From: Siphonobacter sp047605205
GTDB lineage: Bacteria; Bacteroidota; Bacteroidia; Cytophagales; Spirosomataceae
Assembly (NCBI GenBank): GCA_047605205.1
Contig: JASGGE010000002.1
Coordinates: 23,760 to 87,759 of the forward strand
DNA length: 64,000 bases
Direction of reading: 5' to 3'
The notes below the pieces were generated by a model that saw only the letters and a program-made list of their open reading frames with translations, did no database searches and was not told where the DNA came from. This document shows, one piece after another, positions 60,958 to 64,000 of this stretch. Each line of letters opens with the position of its first letter. Position 1 is the first letter of the stretch. A program made the position numbers and the translations under genes.

Positions 60958-61762
60958 TGACACTTTTTTTTAAAATTGGCTTTATGGTTAATCAAAGCAT
61001 TCCTATTTACGGTGCTTATAGAGGTCAATTGTTTAGCACAGATATTTTCAAATCGAATTGATATAATAGTTATGGGAGGGCTTCAATTACAAATGCTCAT
61101 GCTACTATATCAATTCAAAATTCGTTCATTTAAACGGATCAATTACAAAGTCAACCAAATGGGTACGGTATTGGATATACAGTTGGGTTGTTCGCACGAT
61201 TTAAAAATAAGAATCTCAGGAATTTTATACAAGTTGATGTTTCAACAAGCGGTTCTCCAATAAAACAGAAATACAATACGTCAATTTCTGTTGATAAAGC
61301 ATTAACAAGTTTAATAGAGCTACCAGCTATTGTGGTACCCAATTTTAGTAATACGACAGTGAATATTGTCTCAGTTCCTGTATTTAAATCCATTGAAGTA
61401 CCCGTACAATTCGATCAGTTTTCTTATCAAATCGATTCCGAATTAGTGCGGGCACAAGCCTTCTGTTTTTTATCAAACTGATCTACTCTGAAATATTAGT
61501 GTACTAATGAATCTTGACTTAGCGAATACACAGCATACCATCTCTATTGCCAGTGTATTAGTTCAACAGCTCAAGATAAATCATATTTTAGAATTAAAAC
61601 CTAAACCTATTTTTTGTGGATTCAATGTGGAAGTAGTAGGTACGATTCTACAATTTTTTGATGTTAATCTTCGTTATAGTGTACCTATTGGGGGGTCTAT
61701 GAAAAGCAAATATATCAGACTATTATGGTACATTTTCACTAACTGTTAACTGGCAATTTTAA
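60958..61762 (+). pseudogene. Outer-membrane beta-barrel protein, broken by stops and frameshifts
   Basis: One frame from ATG 60958 reads MTLFFKIGFMVNQSIPIYGAYRGQ, then TDIFKSN and TGA, then YNSYGRASITNAHATISIQNSF and TAA, then GYGIGYTVGLFARFKNKNLRNF and EVPVQFDQFSYQID to a stop at 61479. After frame changes the end reads FDVNLRYSVPIGG and KANISDYYGTFSLTVNWQF, the classic C-terminal Phe of an outer-membrane barrel, with TAA at 61760-61762. At least two nonsense codons and two frameshifts are needed to explain it. The gene would have been a partner of the TonB receptor upstream. Confidence 0.82.
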
Positions 61763-61784
61763 ATACATTCATTTTATTAAACAG

Positions 61785-61792
61785 TACTTTTG
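61785..61792 (+). promoter_or_regulatory. -7 element before the ABC genes
   Basis: TACTTTTG lies six bases before ATG 61799. It would give a leaderless or nearly leaderless transcript for the ABC ATPase and permease. Confidence 0.5.
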
Positions 61793-61798
61793 TTCACA

Positions 61799-62466
61799 AT
61801 GGAAATCCTTAAAGCAAAGAATATCAATAAATTTTTTCATACTCCAAATGATTCTCAAATATTATTTGACATTAACATGTCAATTTATGAAAGTGAATTA
61901 TTGGGTATTGTCGGCAAATCAGGGTGTGGTAAATCGACACTTTTATATATTTTATCTACCCTTGATACAGATTATGAAGGCTCTTTATATATAAGGAATA
62001 CATTAATGCCTAAAGAGTCAAATGATGTATTAACCGGTTTCAGAAATAAAAATATTGGATTTGTCTTTCAAACTAATTTTTTTATTTCTGAACTGAATGT
62101 TCTTGAAAATGTCGTTCTACCTTTAAGAAAGAAAAACGAACATTCTCTTAAACAGGCAGAGAGTATTGGAGCTGAATTGCTTAAGAAAGTTGGTCTCAAT
62201 GACTATATCAAACGAAATGTGTACCATTTATCGGGTGGTCAACAGCAGCGTGTTGCGATTGCAAGAGCCTTGATTAATTCCCCCTCATTGATTATTGCGG
62301 ATGAACCTACGGGAAACTTAGATAAAAAAACGACACAAGTTGTTTTAGAGTTATTTCAGCAAATAGTTTATGAAGATAAAAAGCTATCGTTGTCGTAACG
62401 CATGATGATGAATTTTCCAAAAAATGTGATCGAGTAATTGGCTTGAGTGATGGCAAAATCATTTGA
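61799..62466 (+). pseudogene. LolD/MacB-type ABC ATPase with a one-base frameshift
   Basis: The start is ATG 61799 (MEILKAKNINKFF). The frame has Walker A GKSGCGKSTLLYIL, Q-loop FVFQTNFF, signature LSGGQQQRVAIARAL and Walker B LIIADEPTGNLDK. At the AAAAA run at 62378-62382 the frame goes wrong and ends SLS at 62398. Shifting by one base restores KAIVVVTHDDEFSKKCDRVIG and LSDGKII with TGA at 62464, so the H-loop and C-terminus are in the -1 frame. A sixth A would repair it. This may be an assembly error, a true mutation or slippage. Full length would be about 222 residues. It pairs with the permease 46 nt downstream. Confidence 0.85.
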
Positions 62467-62512
62467 TTAACAGGTATAAAAATATTTTCTCACTGATCTT
62501 TGGTTCACTATT

Positions 62513-63799
62513 ATGGATTTCCCTAATCAATTTATTGAAAACTCACCTACTAAAAATAACAACCCTGTTTTGATTGTCTATTTAGCTATAAAATATTTAT
62601 TAGCTAAGAAAGGGCAATCCATTATTTCAGCTTTAAGTGTAACCTTTGGAACATCCATGTTCATTCTCTTGATTAATTTCATGAACGGTGTGAATGATTT
62701 CCTAGATACGGCTGCACTTGAAGGAACACCAGATTTGAAAATTTCAGTAATTGATTCCATACCTATTACTGATTCAACCAGCAATGTGAGTCTTTTTTCA
62801 TTAGCTGATAATCTTTCCAAGAATACGCCCAAGCTAGAAAACTACAAAACAATTGATGCATTCTTAAGGAACAATAATAATGTCAAAGGGACATCTTCAC
62901 AAATTACAACACAAGCTATATTTTCCAGAAATGGTGCAGGTTTACCCGGAGCAATATTTGGAGTATCCATTACGGATGAAGATAAGTTGTTTGATTTAAA
63001 AAGCAGGATCATCGCCGGAGACATTTATGCCCTTCAAAAAAATGCGAATGGGGTAATATTGGGACAAACGTTGGCTAGTAAGCTGAATGTAAAAGTAGGG
63101 CAACAGGTTACGATCACGACATTGAATGGTAAACTTGAACAGTTGGATGTAGTTGCTTTATTTAGCTTTGGAGTTAGTTTTCTTGATAATGGAAAGTCCT
63201 ATATGAATATTCATAAGGTTCAGGAAATCTTAAATGTACCAGATTCAACCGTTTCAGATATAAATGTAAAGCTGAATGACCGTTATTTATTTTCAGATAT
63301 TTCTGCTACTCTTCAGGAGAAATTCAAGGTAAAAACAGAAAACTGGCAAGAAGCAAATCGCATAATCATGACAAGTATTGAAGTGCGAAATGTACTGACA
63401 TGGGTGGTATCAATTGCTTTGCTTATTGTGGCCGGTTTTGGCATTTACAACATTATGAACATTAATGTTCTGAATAAGTATAAGGACATTGCTTTACTCA
63501 AGACATTAGGCTTTTCCTATAACGATGTTAAGTATGTATTTTTCATTCAGTCACTAATTATCGGATTGGTAGGTTCTTTTTTTGGTATGATTATTGGGTA
63601 TATTCTTTGTGTCATTATGTCCAAAATTCCGTTTGATACAGGTGAAATCCTCAATGTGAAGTACTATCCCATGAACTACGACTTCATTTTTTACATGATA
63701 GGAGCTGTTTTGGGCATTATTACCACTGTGCTAGCTGGTTTTATACCTGCTAAAAAAGCATCCAAGATTGATCCAGTCGTTATTTTAAGAGGACAGTAG
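62513..63799 (+). CDS. FtsX/MacB-type ABC permease
   Basis: A 428-residue permease with one N-terminal helix (about 36-56), a periplasmic MacB-like domain (about 60-285) and three C-terminal helices (about 295-318, 343-370, 395-415), plus the coupling motif YKDIALLKTLGFSYNDV. This is the MacB/LolE core layout. It would work with the ATPase just upstream to extract or export a lipid or peptide. No MacA-type adaptor is seen. The frame is intact. Confidence 0.9.
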   Translation: MDFPNQFIENSPTKNNNPVLIVYLAIKYLLAKKGQSIISALSVTFGTSMFILLINFMNGVNDFLDTAALEGTPDLKISVIDSIPITDSTSNVSLFSLADNLSKNTPKLENYKTIDAFLRNNNNVKGTSSQITTQAIFSRNGAGLPGAIFGVSITDEDKLFDLKSRIIAGDIYALQKNANGVILGQTLASKLNVKVGQQVTITTLNGKLEQLDVVALFSFGVSFLDNGKSYMNIHKVQEILNVPDSTVSDINVKLNDRYLFSDISATLQEKFKVKTENWQEANRIIMTSIEVRNVLTWVVSIALLIVAGFGIYNIMNINVLNKYKDIALLKTLGFSYNDVKYVFFIQSLIIGLVGSFFGMIIGYILCVIMSKIPFDTGEILNVKYYPMNYDFIFYMIGAVLGIITTVLAGFIPAKKASKIDPVVILRGQ

Positions 63800-63900
63800 C
63801 TCTTATATTACAGCCAGATAAGTAAACTAGCTTATAAAAATGTTAGTTACTCCTCTGCAATTGCATGTGTATACATAAAAGCCCAAAATTGTTGCAACAG

Positions 63901-63937
63901 AAAGCCCTAGACTGATCATCACCTGGGCGTTTTTTTA
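63901..63937 (+). terminator. Weak terminator after the ABC permease
   Basis: AAAGCCC and GGGCGTTT can pair with one bulge, around a 17-nt loop, followed by a T run. The stem is short, so confidence is low. Confidence 0.35.
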
Positions 63938-63974
63938 GTAACACAGTGTTAAAAAAAACGGTGTTACTAAAAAA
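63931..63974. repeat. Perfect 14-bp inverted repeat near the window end
   Basis: TTTTTTAGTAACAC (63931-63944) and GTGTTACTAAAAAA (63961-63974) are exact reverse complements, separated by 16 nt. The left arm also forms the inner palindrome AACACAGTGTT. It could be a bidirectional terminator, or an end of a mobile element that continues beyond the window. Confidence 0.7.
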
Positions 63975-64000
63975 TAACGTGTTTTTATGTCAGTCGAGAA

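Noticed and set aside
62378..62383. Programmed -1 ribosomal frameshift in the ABC ATPase
   Set aside because: The sequence T AAA AAG is not a full A AAA AAG slippery heptamer and no downstream stem was evident; a mutation or homopolymer error is simpler. Kept only as an open question.
1..64000. tRNA, rRNA, CRISPR arrays, prophage or restriction systems
   Set aside because: No tRNA arms, rRNA segments, regularly spaced repeats, phage structural genes or methylase/nuclease motifs were seen when reading both strands.

Overview
The window looks like a chromosomal segment of a Bacteroidota species, most likely Cytophagales. The evidence is a gingipain-type C25 peptidase and other proteins with type IX secretion C-terminal domains, a CzcA-CzcC fusion, DUF983/DUF2141/DUF6660-type proteins, and promoters of the Bacteroidota form (TTTG, about 20 nt, TAnnTTTG) with almost no Shine-Dalgarno sequences. 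I saw no rRNA, tRNA, CRISPR array or intact prophage.

Layout. 1-1380 is the truncated 3' part of a low-GC membrane phosphatase/sulfatase-like gene. 1458-6487 (minus) carries a Tat-exported Gfo/Idh/MocA oxidoreductase, an FGE-fold protein, ApbE and MurE. 6600-7817 is an HI0933-type flavoprotein and 7917-8315 is DUF983. 8369-12689 is a minus-strand reactive-sulfur operon: a persulfide-type ArsR repressor, TauE exporter, two thioredoxins (the second cut by an amber codon), an MBL-rhodanese persulfide dioxygenase and two YeeE/YedE half-transporters. 12822-16058 has a sodium:solute symporter, a rhodanese, a PASTA membrane protein and a Nudix hydrolase. 16130-24265 has a PorU2-like peptidase diverging from a padR-pspC pair. 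24522-29864 has nnrDE and the first three genes of a division cluster (rsmH, ftsL, ftsI). 30055-39277 has a TlpA-like redoxin, a small ABC module, a metal RND efflux set (CzcB, CzcA-CzcC, DUF6660) and a secreted CTD protein. 39554-42132 is a two-component system. 42166-46169 is a GntR regulator divergent from an alpha-L-rhamnosidase, bracketed by two copies of one palindromic repeat. 46319-51312 holds an ABC pair, a P1 peptidase, a probable 6S-like RNA, DUF2141 and prmA. 51444-56381 encodes a 1645-residue envelope protein.

From about 56477 to the end the sequence changes character. An SDR gene is cut by a decayed IS1-family element. An AT-rich island follows, containing a secreted ORF joined to the C-terminal stub of a polyprenyl synthetase, an intact TonB-dependent receptor, an outer-membrane beta-barrel gene broken by stops and frameshifts, an ABC ATPase with a one-base frameshift and an intact FtsX/MacB-like permease. 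This island appears horizontally acquired and partly decayed.

The strongest points for follow-up are the 6S-like RNA at 49834-49963, the amber codon in the thioredoxin at 10900, the possible cleavable signal peptide inside the CzcA-CzcC fusion, promoters lying 4-6 nt from start codons that imply leaderless mRNAs, and the decaying receptor/ABC island.
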